Notes under the pieces: generated by a model
Databases searched by the model: none
Seen by the model: only the letters and a program-made list of their open reading frames with translations
What the model was told of the DNA's origin: nothing
Position numbers and translations under genes: made by a program
Part shown: positions 8,538-16,859 of the stretch, in pieces
Numbering within the stretch: position 1 is the first letter of the stretch
Layout of the letters: the number at the start of each line of letters is the position of its first letter
Assembly (NCBI GenBank): GCA_003136315.1
Contig: PLDW01000088.1
Span: forward strand, 30,723-94,722
DNA: 64,000 bases
Reading direction: 5' to 3'
Source: Gemmataceae bacterium
GTDB lineage: Bacteria > Planctomycetota > Planctomycetia > Gemmatales > Gemmataceae

Positions 8538-8846
8538 ATGATCGTGACCAAGCCCGAAACCCTGCTCACTATCACTGAACACGAAGCCACTCCGGAAGAA
8601 CGGGCGAGAAACCTGGCGAGACTCGAGGAATTCCGGAAGAACGTCGAGTGGTTCGGGGCTCATGCCACGGAACTCCGCAACGCTCACGCGGGCCTCTTCG
8701 TCTGCATCTTGGGCCAGGAGGCATTCGTCGGGGACGACCCGGTCGAGGTTGTGGCACGGGCAAAAGCGGCGCACCCCGCGAGCCCGGGCGGGTCGTTCAC
8801 CATCCGACTCTCCATCCATGAAGGGCCAAAGATTTATGCGGCTTGA
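8538..8846 (+). CDS. DUF5678-like small protein
   Basis: A 102-residue protein with the pattern of DUF5678-type proteins: a helix ending in NVEWFGAHATEL, then GLFVCILGQEAFVGDD, a helix VEVVARAKAAHP, and a strand FTIRLSIHEGPKIYAA. The ATG at 8538 is preferred over 8517 because AGGAG lies seven bases upstream. Its end overlaps the protease start by 11 bases, indicating translational coupling. This small-protein and retropepsin-like pairing recurs in cyanobacteria and planctomycetes as far as I know, and may be a toxin-antitoxin-like or housekeeping pair; function unknown. Confidence 0.72.
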   Translation: MIVTKPETLLTITEHEATPEERARNLARLEEFRKNVEWFGAHATELRNAHAGLFVCILGQEAFVGDDPVEVVARAKAAHPASPGGSFTIRLSIHEGPKIYAA

Positions 8847-9270
8847 GGGCACCTGGGCAATTGATGCCGCTGGAGTCTCCTGGCCTGTCATCACGGCCGA
8901 AGTGCAGGGGGCTGGCGGGGCGTGGATCGAGTGCGAATTCCTCCTCGACACTGGTGCCGAGATCACGGTCATCGCCGCGAACATTTTCCACCAACTCAGG
9001 CTGCCCAGCCTTCCGTCATCGCACGGGCTCCAAGGAGTTGGAGGGACGGTCGGATCGGTGCGAGTCGACACAGTGATCCGGTTTACCCAGCCCGACGGCA
9101 CTCATGCGACCGTCCGGAGCCAATTCCACGCTGCACCAGTGCCGGGTACAGTTGAGATGTCCCTCCTGGGGCGAGACATCCTCGGGAATTTCGCAGTGAT
9201 CGTGGACCGGCCCGGGAAGACCATTTGTCTATTGCACGGCAAGCACCGTTATGTCATTCAGGAAACCTGA
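8836..9270 (+). CDS. Retropepsin-like aspartic protease
   Basis: A 144-residue protein with the single-domain retropepsin fold: FLLDTGAEITVIA carries the DTG/DTGA active-site motif, and MSLLGRDILGNFAVIV is the matching hydrophobic-hydrophobic-Gly C-terminal motif. Active enzyme would be a homodimer. The start at 8836 (MRLEGTWA) has GAAGGG nine bases upstream; 8818 is possible. It overlaps the DUF5678-like gene, and its TGA stop forms the first bases of the second 51-bp direct repeat leading into lysA, so it now provides the lysA leader. Confidence 0.8.
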   Translation: MRLEGTWAIDAAGVSWPVITAEVQGAGGAWIECEFLLDTGAEITVIAANIFHQLRLPSLPSSHGLQGVGGTVGSVRVDTVIRFTQPDGTHATVRSQFHAAPVPGTVEMSLLGRDILGNFAVIVDRPGKTICLLHGKHRYVIQET

Positions 9271-9273
9271 CGC

Positions 9274-10563
9274 ATGGACCACTTCGTCTACCGCGACCGC
9301 ACTCTCTTCTGCGAAGACCTTCCCATTCCCGAACTCGCTGCCGAGTACGGGACGCCGCTGTACGTCTACAGCCAGGCCGCCCTGCTGGGGCAACTCACCG
9401 AGATCCAGACAGCGTTCGCTCCGGCGAACCCGATTGTCTGCTACAGCGTAAAGACCAATGGGAACCTGTCACTCTGCAAGCTCATGGCCGAGCACGGGTC
9501 GGGATTCGATGTCACCTCCGGCGGCGAGTTGTACCGTGCCCTCCGGGCCGGATCGAAGGGATCGAAAATCGTCTTCGCTGGCGTCGGGAAAACCGATGCC
9601 GAGATGGCCTATGGCCTGGAAAATGGCGTCTTCCTCTTCAATGTCGAAAGCGAGGGTGAATTACACGCCCTTGGGTCGGTTGCGAAGTCTCTGGGTGTGA
9701 AAGCCCCGGTGGCACTCCGGGTCAACCCGGACCTCCCACCCAAGACCCACGTCAAAACCGACACATCCGTGAAAGGCGTCAAATTCGGACTCGATATCGA
9801 AACTGTCGTCGATGTCGCCAAGTCCGTGGTTGGACACCCGGGACTGGCGGTCGTTGGGCTCCACATGCACCTCGGCTCGCCCATTCTGAAGGCCGATCCC
9901 TACCGCGCAGGCGCTGACAAAGCGGTCACACTGATCCGGGCGTTCCGTACACAGGGTCACGACATCAAATACCTGAACATGGGTGGCGGGTTCGGCATCC
10001 ATTACCGGAAGCAGGAAGCTCTTCCAGCGGCAGCGTTTGCCGAGGTGATCCTCCCGGCAGTGGAGGAAACGGGCTGTCAACTGGTTCTCGAACCTGGCCG
10101 CTTCATCGTCGGGAACTCGGGTATCCTCGTCAGCCGGGTGGTGTTCACCAAGGGTACAGGCGGCAAGCACTACATCATCCAGGATGCCGCCATGAATGAC
10201 CTCATCCGCCCCACCCTGTACGACTCGTTCCATCGAATCTGGCCGGTCGCCCCCGGACCCGATATTACCGAATGGCCGGACGACTGTGAGGCGGCGATCC
10301 CCGGGACATATCCCCAGGACGTGGTGGGTCCGGTGTGCGAGTCCGGAGACTTTCTGGCCAAGGGCCGGAACCTGCCACCCCTGACCCGTGGCGACCTGCT
10401 TGCCACCTTCAGTGCTGGGGCATACGGCATGGCGATGGCAAGCAACTACAACAGCCGACTCCGTGCGGCGGAAGTACTCGTTACAGGCCGCACGCACCGA
10501 TTGATCCGCCGCCGGGAGACGTTCCGAGACCTTGTCGCGTGTGAAGAGGATTGCTTAACCTGA
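9274..10563 (+). CDS. lysA: Diaminopimelate decarboxylase
   Basis: A 429-residue PLP enzyme of the alanine-racemase-fold family that converts meso-diaminopimelate to lysine. The PLP lysine is in CYSVKTNGN; GGGFGIHY is the phosphate-binding glycine loop; EPGRFIVG, GPVCESGDF and FSAGAYGMAM are conserved family motifs, with Cys from the CESGDF motif acting at the active site of the dimer partner. The start is ATG at 9274, three bases after the protease stop. AGGA upstream lies in the inserted cassette, so the present ribosome-binding site was gained with the insertion. Confidence 0.95.
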   Translation: MDHFVYRDRTLFCEDLPIPELAAEYGTPLYVYSQAALLGQLTEIQTAFAPANPIVCYSVKTNGNLSLCKLMAEHGSGFDVTSGGELYRALRAGSKGSKIVFAGVGKTDAEMAYGLENGVFLFNVESEGELHALGSVAKSLGVKAPVALRVNPDLPPKTHVKTDTSVKGVKFGLDIETVVDVAKSVVGHPGLAVVGLHMHLGSPILKADPYRAGADKAVTLIRAFRTQGHDIKYLNMGGGFGIHYRKQEALPAAAFAEVILPAVEETGCQLVLEPGRFIVGNSGILVSRVVFTKGTGGKHYIIQDAAMNDLIRPTLYDSFHRIWPVAPGPDITEWPDDCEAAIPGTYPQDVVGPVCESGDFLAKGRNLPPLTRGDLLATFSAGAYGMAMASNYNSRLRAAEVLVTGRTHRLIRRRETFRDLVACEEDCLT

Positions 10564-10658
10564 ACCGCCGCGCCAAAATCGACATAAGAGTGCCCGACCG
10601 CCGCCCTGGGCGGGCATCCCACATTGGATCCCATGATCGGCACCAAGAGGACACCCTG

Positions 10659-13586
10659 GTGAGAACCATCCTGTTTCCCGGAGTGCTCGCCCCCCGGCAG
10701 CGTTGGCTCCTCGGGTGCTTGGGGTTCGGGCTGGCACTTGTCATAGTTGTGGCGAACAGCCTACCTGCTGCTGCTCAGGAGGCGCAGAAGGGGCCACCGC
10801 CCAAACCTCAGGAAGTGTTCCAACAAGTCCGGTTACTCATTACGGAGGGGAAGTACGACCTCGCTGCGGTCTTCCTCCAGGCGTTCGTCGACAGTCCCCG
10901 CACCGACGACGATGTGTTCGAGTTGGAGAAGCGTTACGGGACCACCACATTTGTCCAACTTCGGACCATTCCAAAATGGTCCGACGACATCAAAACCGAG
11001 AAGCAAGCTCGGGCAAATACTGAGATCATCGTCAAGTGGGCGACCGAGGCGATCGACAAAGTCCTCAAAAACCCGACTCGGGTTCAAAAGTACATTCGCA
11101 ACCTCGGGGCCACCTACGAAGAGAGACAGTACGCGGAGGTGGAACTCCGCCGCACCAGCGATTTCGCCGTCCCCTTCATGGCCGAATCGTTCCGCAAGAA
11201 CCTCGACCCGAAGATCTCGGCAGCGATCCTCGGGACAATTCCCACCCAGGATCATGCATCCGTCGCTGCGTGGCTGGCCGCACTCGACGGATTGACCCCC
11301 GAACAGCAATTCACGGTGATCGCCGCTATCGTCTCCAGGCCGGACGTGTTGTTACTCCTGAACAAGGCACAGACCGACTTCGTTCCGTACTTATTGTGGG
11401 TTGCTGGCTCTCCTTCAAGCCCGCCGGCCTTTCGGACATTCGCCACTGAGCAACTGCGGATTCTTCTTCCCGGAGCCAGGAAACTTCCTCCGGAAGCCGT
11501 ACTCGTTGTCGCCGCGAGGGTTTACGCGGAACAGAGGGCGGTCTACGCCGACGCAGCCGTTAACCCAGACGGGCGGCCAACGACCGTTCCAGTGTGGATC
11601 TGGACGAGTGCCGACGAGAAACTCGTGAAGCAGCCAGTCGTTCCCGCCAGTCAAGCTGACGAATATTTCGGCCTGCGTTACGCCCGGTGGGCTCTGGAGA
11701 TCCGGCCCGATTACGAACCAGCCCAGGTACTCGTGATCACGATTGCTACGGAACGGGCAATGGACCGTGGCAAATTTGGAGATCTGGCCCGGACCGACCC
11801 GGCTGTCTACCAGATGCTCGCGACCGCTCCGACCACGGTTCTCACCGACCTGCTTGCCCGGGCGCTCGTCGAGAAGCGTACGGGTCTGACACTCGCGCTC
11901 ACCCAGGCAATCGGGGACAGGGCCGAGAAAGCTCCAGCGAGTGCTCCGGATGGGAAACTGTCGCTGCTGGCACGCGGCCTGGACTACCCAGACCCGCGGG
12001 TGCAACTCGCTGCCGCCCACGCCCTCCTCCGAGCCGCTGTCCCGGTGGATCCGAGTCTCAAAATCCGCGTGATCGAAGTGCTCAGGCGAGCCGCCGCAGC
12101 CGACCCCGGAGTTCCCAGCGGAGCCAAGGGGCAGGCCCTCGTCACCGACCCGAATCGACAGCGGGCCGACGCTTCCGGCGCACTCCTCCGTGGGCTCGGC
12201 TACGATGTCGAATTATTCGCCAATGGCCGCGACCTGCTCCGACGAGTCGCTCGGGCCTCCGACTTTGACCTGATTCTGATTGACCATCACGTACCCAACC
12301 CGGAACTCCCTGACCTCATGGCCCAACTCCAGGCCAACGTCAACACGGCTCGCCGACCGATCATGGTTGTCGCCTCCACTGATAACCCTATCCCACCTAG
12401 CCTCGACCAGCTCCTCCTCCGCGTGGCAGTTCTCATCGCAGCAACTGAGAGCGATCCAATTGTGATGCCTACCCCGTTCGTCCCGAACCTCCGACAACCA
12501 CCCGAAACCCGGGATTCCGAACGTGCGGCGGTGCAGACTCAGCGCGACAACATCTTCCGATCGACCGCTCAGGTCCGGATCGACCGACTCCAGCGCGTCG
12601 TTGACACTGCCGGACTTGCGTTGACCTCCGATCAGACCTTCCAGCTTCAACTCAGGATCGAACAGGTCACCTACGCAGCACTTGCAGCCGAGTACCCACT
12701 TACTGCCGAGTCGGCACCGCGCACATTCGAGCACGTCGCCCAGCTCCAGAAACAGCTCAGGACCCAACCCTCGGTCCCAGCTTACACCCGCCGCCTGGGA
12801 ATCGACCACCTGATGAAAGTGATCGAACGCCTCGAAATCGATGTCGCGAAGGTGAAATACTCTCAGGACAGGTACGACGCCCTCCAGAGCCGAGTCGATG
12901 CCGAGGCCCTGGGGTTGGTTGTCCAGTCCCCACGCGACCCGTTCATTGAGGCTCGTGTGGCAAGGCTGGTCCGGTCGATCCCCGGGGTTCGGGTGATCCC
13001 AGAACCCTACTCCAGGGCATGGTTTGAGGCGGACGTGAATGCTGCGTTTGCTGATCCAGCCGACCGGCCTCGCGACCCGATTGAGAAAAAAGCCGCTGCG
13101 AAACTCGCGGTCGGGCTATTGGCCAAGATGGCAACCGGGGAAATACCGGGCTTTGATGTGAAGTCCGCTGCTCCGGAACTCATTGCTGCTCTGCGGGTCG
13201 ATGATCTCACAGACCCTGCACTCCAGGGGGCTGCCCGCCTCCCCTCCGCCGAGGCCCAGCAAGCTCTGATCACTCTGGCCCTGACCGTTGGTCGCCCCCT
13301 TCCCTTCCGTATCAGGGCTGCCGATGCTGCCATCCGTCACGTTCAGGCGAACGGAAAACTGACACCCGATTCCCTGGCAGGACCGATCGCCACCCAGTCA
13401 GGTGCAGAACCCGACCCTGAACTTCGTGGGAAGTTCGGAGTTCTCAAGGGTTTACTGGTGCCGGCTCCGGCAGACTACCTCAACAGTCTGAAGACCTATT
13501 CCCCACCCTTAATCCCCCCGGCTGCCCCGATGCCCAAGGACGGTGTGGTTCCACCTGCTGGCAAGCCTGAGGAACCCAAGTCGTAA
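10659..13586 (+). CDS. Exported protein with HEAT-like helices and receiver-like domain
   Basis: A 975-residue protein starting at GTG 10659 with AAGAGGA eight bases upstream. The first 42 residues form a signal peptide (basic start, GFGLALVIVVANSL core, AAAQ cleavage site). The body is mostly alpha-helical with HEAT-like repeats, for example LDYPDPRVQLAAAHALLRA. Residues about 490-575 resemble a response-regulator receiver: LVTDPNRQRA, GLGYDVELFANG, DLILIDHH and PIMVVAS occupy the canonical strands, with the Asp of LIDHH at the phospho-acceptor position near 541. A receiver domain behind a signal peptide is unusual, so phosphorylation is doubtful. A terminator follows 39 bp after the stop. 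Confidence 0.8.
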   Translation: MRTILFPGVLAPRQRWLLGCLGFGLALVIVVANSLPAAAQEAQKGPPPKPQEVFQQVRLLITEGKYDLAAVFLQAFVDSPRTDDDVFELEKRYGTTTFVQLRTIPKWSDDIKTEKQARANTEIIVKWATEAIDKVLKNPTRVQKYIRNLGATYEERQYAEVELRRTSDFAVPFMAESFRKNLDPKISAAILGTIPTQDHASVAAWLAALDGLTPEQQFTVIAAIVSRPDVLLLLNKAQTDFVPYLLWVAGSPSSPPAFRTFATEQLRILLPGARKLPPEAVLVVAARVYAEQRAVYADAAVNPDGRPTTVPVWIWTSADEKLVKQPVVPASQADEYFGLRYARWALEIRPDYEPAQVLVITIATERAMDRGKFGDLARTDPAVYQMLATAPTTVLTDLLARALVEKRTGLTLALTQAIGDRAEKAPASAPDGKLSLLARGLDYPDPRVQLAAAHALLRAAVPVDPSLKIRVIEVLRRAAAADPGVPSGAKGQALVTDPNRQRADASGALLRGLGYDVELFANGRDLLRRVARASDFDLILIDHHVPNPELPDLMAQLQANVNTARRPIMVVASTDNPIPPSLDQLLLRVAVLIAATESDPIVMPTPFVPNLRQPPETRDSERAAVQTQRDNIFRSTAQVRIDRLQRVVDTAGLALTSDQTFQLQLRIEQVTYAALAAEYPLTAESAPRTFEHVAQLQKQLRTQPSVPAYTRRLGIDHLMKVIERLEIDVAKVKYSQDRYDALQSRVDAEALGLVVQSPRDPFIEARVARLVRSIPGVRVIPEPYSRAWFEADVNAAFADPADRPRDPIEKKAAAKLAVGLLAKMATGEIPGFDVKSAAPELIAALRVDDLTDPALQGAARLPSAEAQQALITLALTVGRPLPFRIRAADAAIRHVQANGKLTPDSLAGPIATQSGAEPDPELRGKFGVLKGLLVPAPADYLNSLKTYSPPLIPPAAPMPKDGVVPPAGKPEEPKS

Positions 13587-13624
13587 TAAGTCAACAACTT
13601 CCATCGAGTGCAATGACACCATTC

Positions 13625-13651
13625 AAGCCCACGAAGTCCGTGGGCTTTTTT
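13625..13651 (+). terminator. Rho-independent terminator
   Basis: AAGCCCAC / GTGGGCTT form an eight-base stem (13625-13632 and 13640-13647) with a seven-base loop, followed directly by TTTT. It lies 39 bp after the exported-protein stop and ends the lysA-side transcript. Confidence 0.85.
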
Positions 13652-13736
13652 CGTCAACCTCCTGCGCAAGCCACGCCAGGTCGATCGTTCAAGGGGTGAA
13701 CCCGGCGGGATTCACCGGGATATCGAGGGTGATTTC

Positions 13737-14519
13737 ATGACCCAGTACTCCACACACTCGTTTGGCCAGCCCTCACTCACCGACCTCATGGTCCGGTTCC
13801 TCGCGACTCGCTCAGACGCCGCCTCCGGGGCAGCAGTCGAGCCCGCCGAGTGCGAGGTCGAGCCCTACGAAGTGGCCGCAGGCTTCCGGGTCGATCCACG
13901 AGCAACCTGGACCGACGCGATTGCCCCGCTCGCGACTGGCCCAAGCCCAGTTCCGGCCGAATGGTCCTCACTCGTCAGCCAACCGATGGTCGCCTTCGCA
14001 GTCCCCTTGGCGGCCGGAAATTACCCCCAGAGGGTGAAGGATCTTCACCCGCTTCTGACCCGATTCGTGCCATCCGACCTGCGACCCTCCGGTGGGGAAC
14101 TCCCCGTCCTCGGGCTGAGCGGGCTGCGCACCTGGATCGTGCGTGAGGCGAAAAAGCCACAAGCGACCGCCACATTGTTGGCGGCTGGGGTCGCTCGACT
14201 CCTCGGTGAGGTTGATTGGGCCGCGGGGCTTCTGGCCGATGCTGAGAGCCGATGCACAGGCGACCTCCGGGCCACCTGGGAGAACGAGCACGCCGCACTC
14301 CTCTGGCAGCGGGGCGAGGGAACTGCCGCTCTTGCCGCCTGGGAAGCAATGGCCGAATCCCCTCGTGTCCTGTTCAATCGCGGGATGGCACTTCTGTTCC
14401 TCGCAAAGCCGGCCGAAGCCCGGTCCGCTTTGATGGGTGCTGTCGAGAGCCTGCCGGAATCCAGCGGCTGGACCGAACTCGCCCGACTCTACCTGGCGGT
14501 TGCCGAAATCCACGGTTGA
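13737..14519 (+). CDS. Uncharacterised protein, possible TPR C-terminus
   Basis: A 260-residue protein with GAGGGTG five bases before its ATG. I do not recognise the N-terminal half, which includes a Pro-rich stretch and PMVAFAVPLAAGNYPQRV. The C-terminal half is helical with TPR-like pairs (LLADAESRCTGDLRATWENE, HAALLWQRGEGTAALAAW, LFNRGMALLFLAKPAEARSAL), suggesting a scaffold. It has no signal peptide or membrane segment, so it is probably cytoplasmic. It has its own transcript between a terminator and a hairpin element. Confidence 0.75.
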   Translation: MTQYSTHSFGQPSLTDLMVRFLATRSDAASGAAVEPAECEVEPYEVAAGFRVDPRATWTDAIAPLATGPSPVPAEWSSLVSQPMVAFAVPLAAGNYPQRVKDLHPLLTRFVPSDLRPSGGELPVLGLSGLRTWIVREAKKPQATATLLAAGVARLLGEVDWAAGLLADAESRCTGDLRATWENEHAALLWQRGEGTAALAAWEAMAESPRVLFNRGMALLFLAKPAEARSALMGAVESLPESSGWTELARLYLAVAEIHG

Positions 14520-14657
14520 GCCGTCTGCGGAGCTGCTTCTGAGTGCCCTCTCCCGGCCCAATCCCCGGTTCACTGGAGGGTGGGTCGTTTCGTTTTCCAG
14601 CCTGAACTGAGTCTTGCCTCAGGCAGACGCCAGGAAATGGCCTACCACGATCATGCA

Positions 14658-14724
14658 GGGTGCCACGGGCGGCTAGTCCGCCCGTGTGACGCCTTCACGC
14701 GCGGACAAGCCGCCCGTGGCACCC
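14658..14724. repeat. Palindromic hairpin repeat between convergent genes
   Basis: A 24-bp inverted repeat with one mismatch (14658-14681 and 14701-14724) begins GGGTGCCACGGGCGG; the 19-bp spacer lengthens local hairpins because each arm also pairs internally (CGGGCGG/CCGCCCG). The outer GGGTGCCA is shared with the arms of the 1475-1829 element. It lies in the 239-bp convergent gap between the unknown protein and the UxaA gene and may act as a bidirectional terminator. Confidence 0.6.
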
Positions 14725-14758
14725 AAGCCCACCAGTAGATTTTCTCTCACCAACTGCC

Positions 14759-16330
14759 TCACAGGGTTGGGCCGATCGACCAGGGTGCGAATTCTTCCTC
14801 TCCCACGCCATTGATCTCGCTCTTCGTCTGCTCCCCACTCGCCACTGCCAGGATTTTCTCGAAGATTTCGCGACCGACCTCAGCTACCGGAGTACCCTCC
14901 AGGATTCGTCCGGCGTTGATGTCCATGTCACCAAGCATGTGTTCATAGAGCGGTGTGTTCGTTGCCACCTTGATGGAGGGGCTGGGCTTGCAGCCGAACA
15001 CGCTCCCCCGCCCAGTCGTGAACACACACACGTTCGCTCCGCCAGCCACAATCCCAGTCATGCTCACCGGATCGTAGCCCGGCGTATCCATCACCACAAA
15101 CCCCTTCGCGGTCACAGGTTCAGCGTACTGGTACACATCCACCATTGCCGTGCTCCCGGCCTTCGCAATTGCGCCGAGTGACTTCTCGTAAATCGTGGTG
15201 AGCCCGCCCTCCTTGTTACCCGGCGACGGGTTGTTATTGATCTCCGCTCCGAAGAGGCTGGTGTACCATTCCCACCACTTGATTCGCTCAACCAGCTTCT
15301 CGCCGACTGCCTTTGAGACTGCCCGTCGGGTCAGGATATGCTCGGCCCCATAAATCTCCGGCGTCTCTCCCAGAATGCTCGTCCCGCCCTGCTGGACGAT
15401 CAGGTCACTGGCCACGCCAAGAGCCGGGTTGGCAGTGACCCCGCTATTTCCATCCGACCCACCACAATTCGTTCCCAGGATCAGATGCTTCGCCGGAAGC
15501 TGAACCCGTCGCATCGCGTTGACACGGGGGAGCATCTCGGCGACGGCCTTGACCCCCGCCTCGACCGTCTTTCCGATCCCGCCGCAGTCCTGGATGCTCA
15601 GACTCAGCGGCTTATTCGGTCGGCCGTTCAACTGGATGAGGTCGAGGTGCTCGGTCTCGATCAGGTGCCCGGCCTGGACAATCTCGCATCCGAGCCCGAC
15701 GAGCAGGTACGCGGCCACATTTGGGTGCCTGGCGAAGCCGGCCAGAGTCCGGTCGAGTTGTTTGTGGTCCGGACCATCGAACTGCATCCCGCATCCCTGC
15801 CGGTGAACGATCGCGACCACCCCATCGACGTTCGGGAAGTCCTTGAGGAGCCCGGCATCCCTCACTCGCTGGGTGATGTATTTACTGGTGCTGGCCGAGC
15901 AGTTCACGGTGCTGATCACAGCGAGGTAGTTCCGCGTCCCGTACCGCAGGTGGGCGGGCCGGTCGGGGCCACGGTCGAATCCCATGAACGATCGGTACTC
16001 GGCGGGTGGGGGGAGCGGGGCCGGTGTTGCCGAAGCATGCGCGTAATCCCGCTCGAACGACGTGACTTTCACGTTGTGGACATGGACATGATCACCAGCC
16101 GCGATATCGCGGCCTGCGAAGCCGATCACCTGCCCGTATTTGGAGATCGGTTCCCCCTCCCGGATCGGGCGAATGGCGAACTTGTGCCCCATCTTGATGG
16201 CTGCGGGGAGACGGATGGTGGTTCCGTCGACGCGGAGTTCCGCCCCGGTCGGGATCGGCTTGCGGGCAACAGCGATATTGTCTTCCGCACGGAGGTGGAC
16301 GGCGAAATCCGACAGGGGAGCGGCGGACAT
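14759..16330 (-). CDS. UxaA family altronate/galactarate-type dehydratase
   Basis: A 523-residue protein of the altronate dehydratase (UxaA) family. Residues about 10-100 form the SAF domain (DNIAVARKPIPTGAELRVDG, GHKFAIRPIREGEPISKYGQVIG) and the rest is the UxaA catalytic part (HRQGCGMQ, LVGLGCEIVQ, LGTNCGGSDGNSG, MDTPGYDPVSMTGIVAGG). Family enzymes dehydrate sugar acids using Fe or Mn, giving 2-keto-3-deoxy acids. Cysteines in QGCG, GLGCE and NCGGSD are preserved. The exact substrate (altronate, galactarate or another uronate-derived acid) cannot be fixed as no pathway neighbours are present. An AAGGA site precedes the ATG. Confidence 0.9.
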   Translation of the reverse strand: MSAAPLSDFAVHLRAEDNIAVARKPIPTGAELRVDGTTIRLPAAIKMGHKFAIRPIREGEPISKYGQVIGFAGRDIAAGDHVHVHNVKVTSFERDYAHASATPAPLPPPAEYRSFMGFDRGPDRPAHLRYGTRNYLAVISTVNCSASTSKYITQRVRDAGLLKDFPNVDGVVAIVHRQGCGMQFDGPDHKQLDRTLAGFARHPNVAAYLLVGLGCEIVQAGHLIETEHLDLIQLNGRPNKPLSLSIQDCGGIGKTVEAGVKAVAEMLPRVNAMRRVQLPAKHLILGTNCGGSDGNSGVTANPALGVASDLIVQQGGTSILGETPEIYGAEHILTRRAVSKAVGEKLVERIKWWEWYTSLFGAEINNNPSPGNKEGGLTTIYEKSLGAIAKAGSTAMVDVYQYAEPVTAKGFVVMDTPGYDPVSMTGIVAGGANVCVFTTGRGSVFGCKPSPSIKVATNTPLYEHMLGDMDINAGRILEGTPVAEVGREIFEKILAVASGEQTKSEINGVGEEEFAPWSIGPTL

Positions 16331-16859
16331 CGAGACGGTTCCTTCGGGAAGGGCGTGAACAGCGGCTTCGCTTTCACACTACCGGAAACCGACCGGACCG
16401 GGCAGAGGAACCGGCCTGGAGCAGCCCCATCGCTCAAGAGGACAAGGGAGAACAAGGGGTTGCCGCACTCGCCCAAACTGAAGATCGGAACCGGGCAACT
16501 AGCAGGGATCAATCCACCCGGCATCTCCGACCGTATAACTGGAGTGTCGTCGTGGGAGTCAGTGCGATTCACGCAGTTGGATCTTTCCAACTTCAGCCCC
16601 GAGAGCCAGTCCCGTTCAAGCGTTCGGCTCATGGGTTCCGGGAACGTCGCGAAGCAAGCCGCCCCGCCACTCTGCCGAACGTCTCGATCCCTAAACCTTG
16701 CAAGATCTTGGAGCTTTCTCTCTTTATTTGTTCGGCCTGGCCCATTACAGTTACTTTGCAGCTCATGAGCTCGCAACTGGCCGGTTGTCGCCGCTGAGTC
16801 GAGATTGCGTCAAGTGGATCAAGGACAAGTTGTAGGGGATTTCGGAGGCCGAGATCAAC
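16331..16859. other. Divergent intergenic region, no gene seen
   Basis: About 529 bases separate the UxaA and kinase genes, which point away from each other. Long frames on both strands are present but show no recognisable protein sequence, ribosome-binding site or composition like the neighbours. It should contain the promoters of both genes. Confidence 0.5.

Larger units (their letters stand above)
8408..9318. repeat. 51-bp direct repeats bounding a two-gene insert
   Basis: Bases 8408-8458 and 9268-9318 match at 49 of 51 positions (differences at the G/A after ATGG and at one C/T). Both copies cover TGACGC, the lysA start codon and its first 15 codons. Weaker similarity with small gaps continues to about 8489. 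Between them are the DUF5678-like gene and the protease gene. The arrangement fits insertion by unequal recombination or a gene-cassette event that duplicated the lysA start; no transposase or terminal inverted repeats are seen. Confidence 0.75.

Noticed and set aside
15338..16768. 476-codon plus-strand frame
   Set aside because: Mostly antisense to the UxaA-type gene; the remainder has no recognisable sequence.
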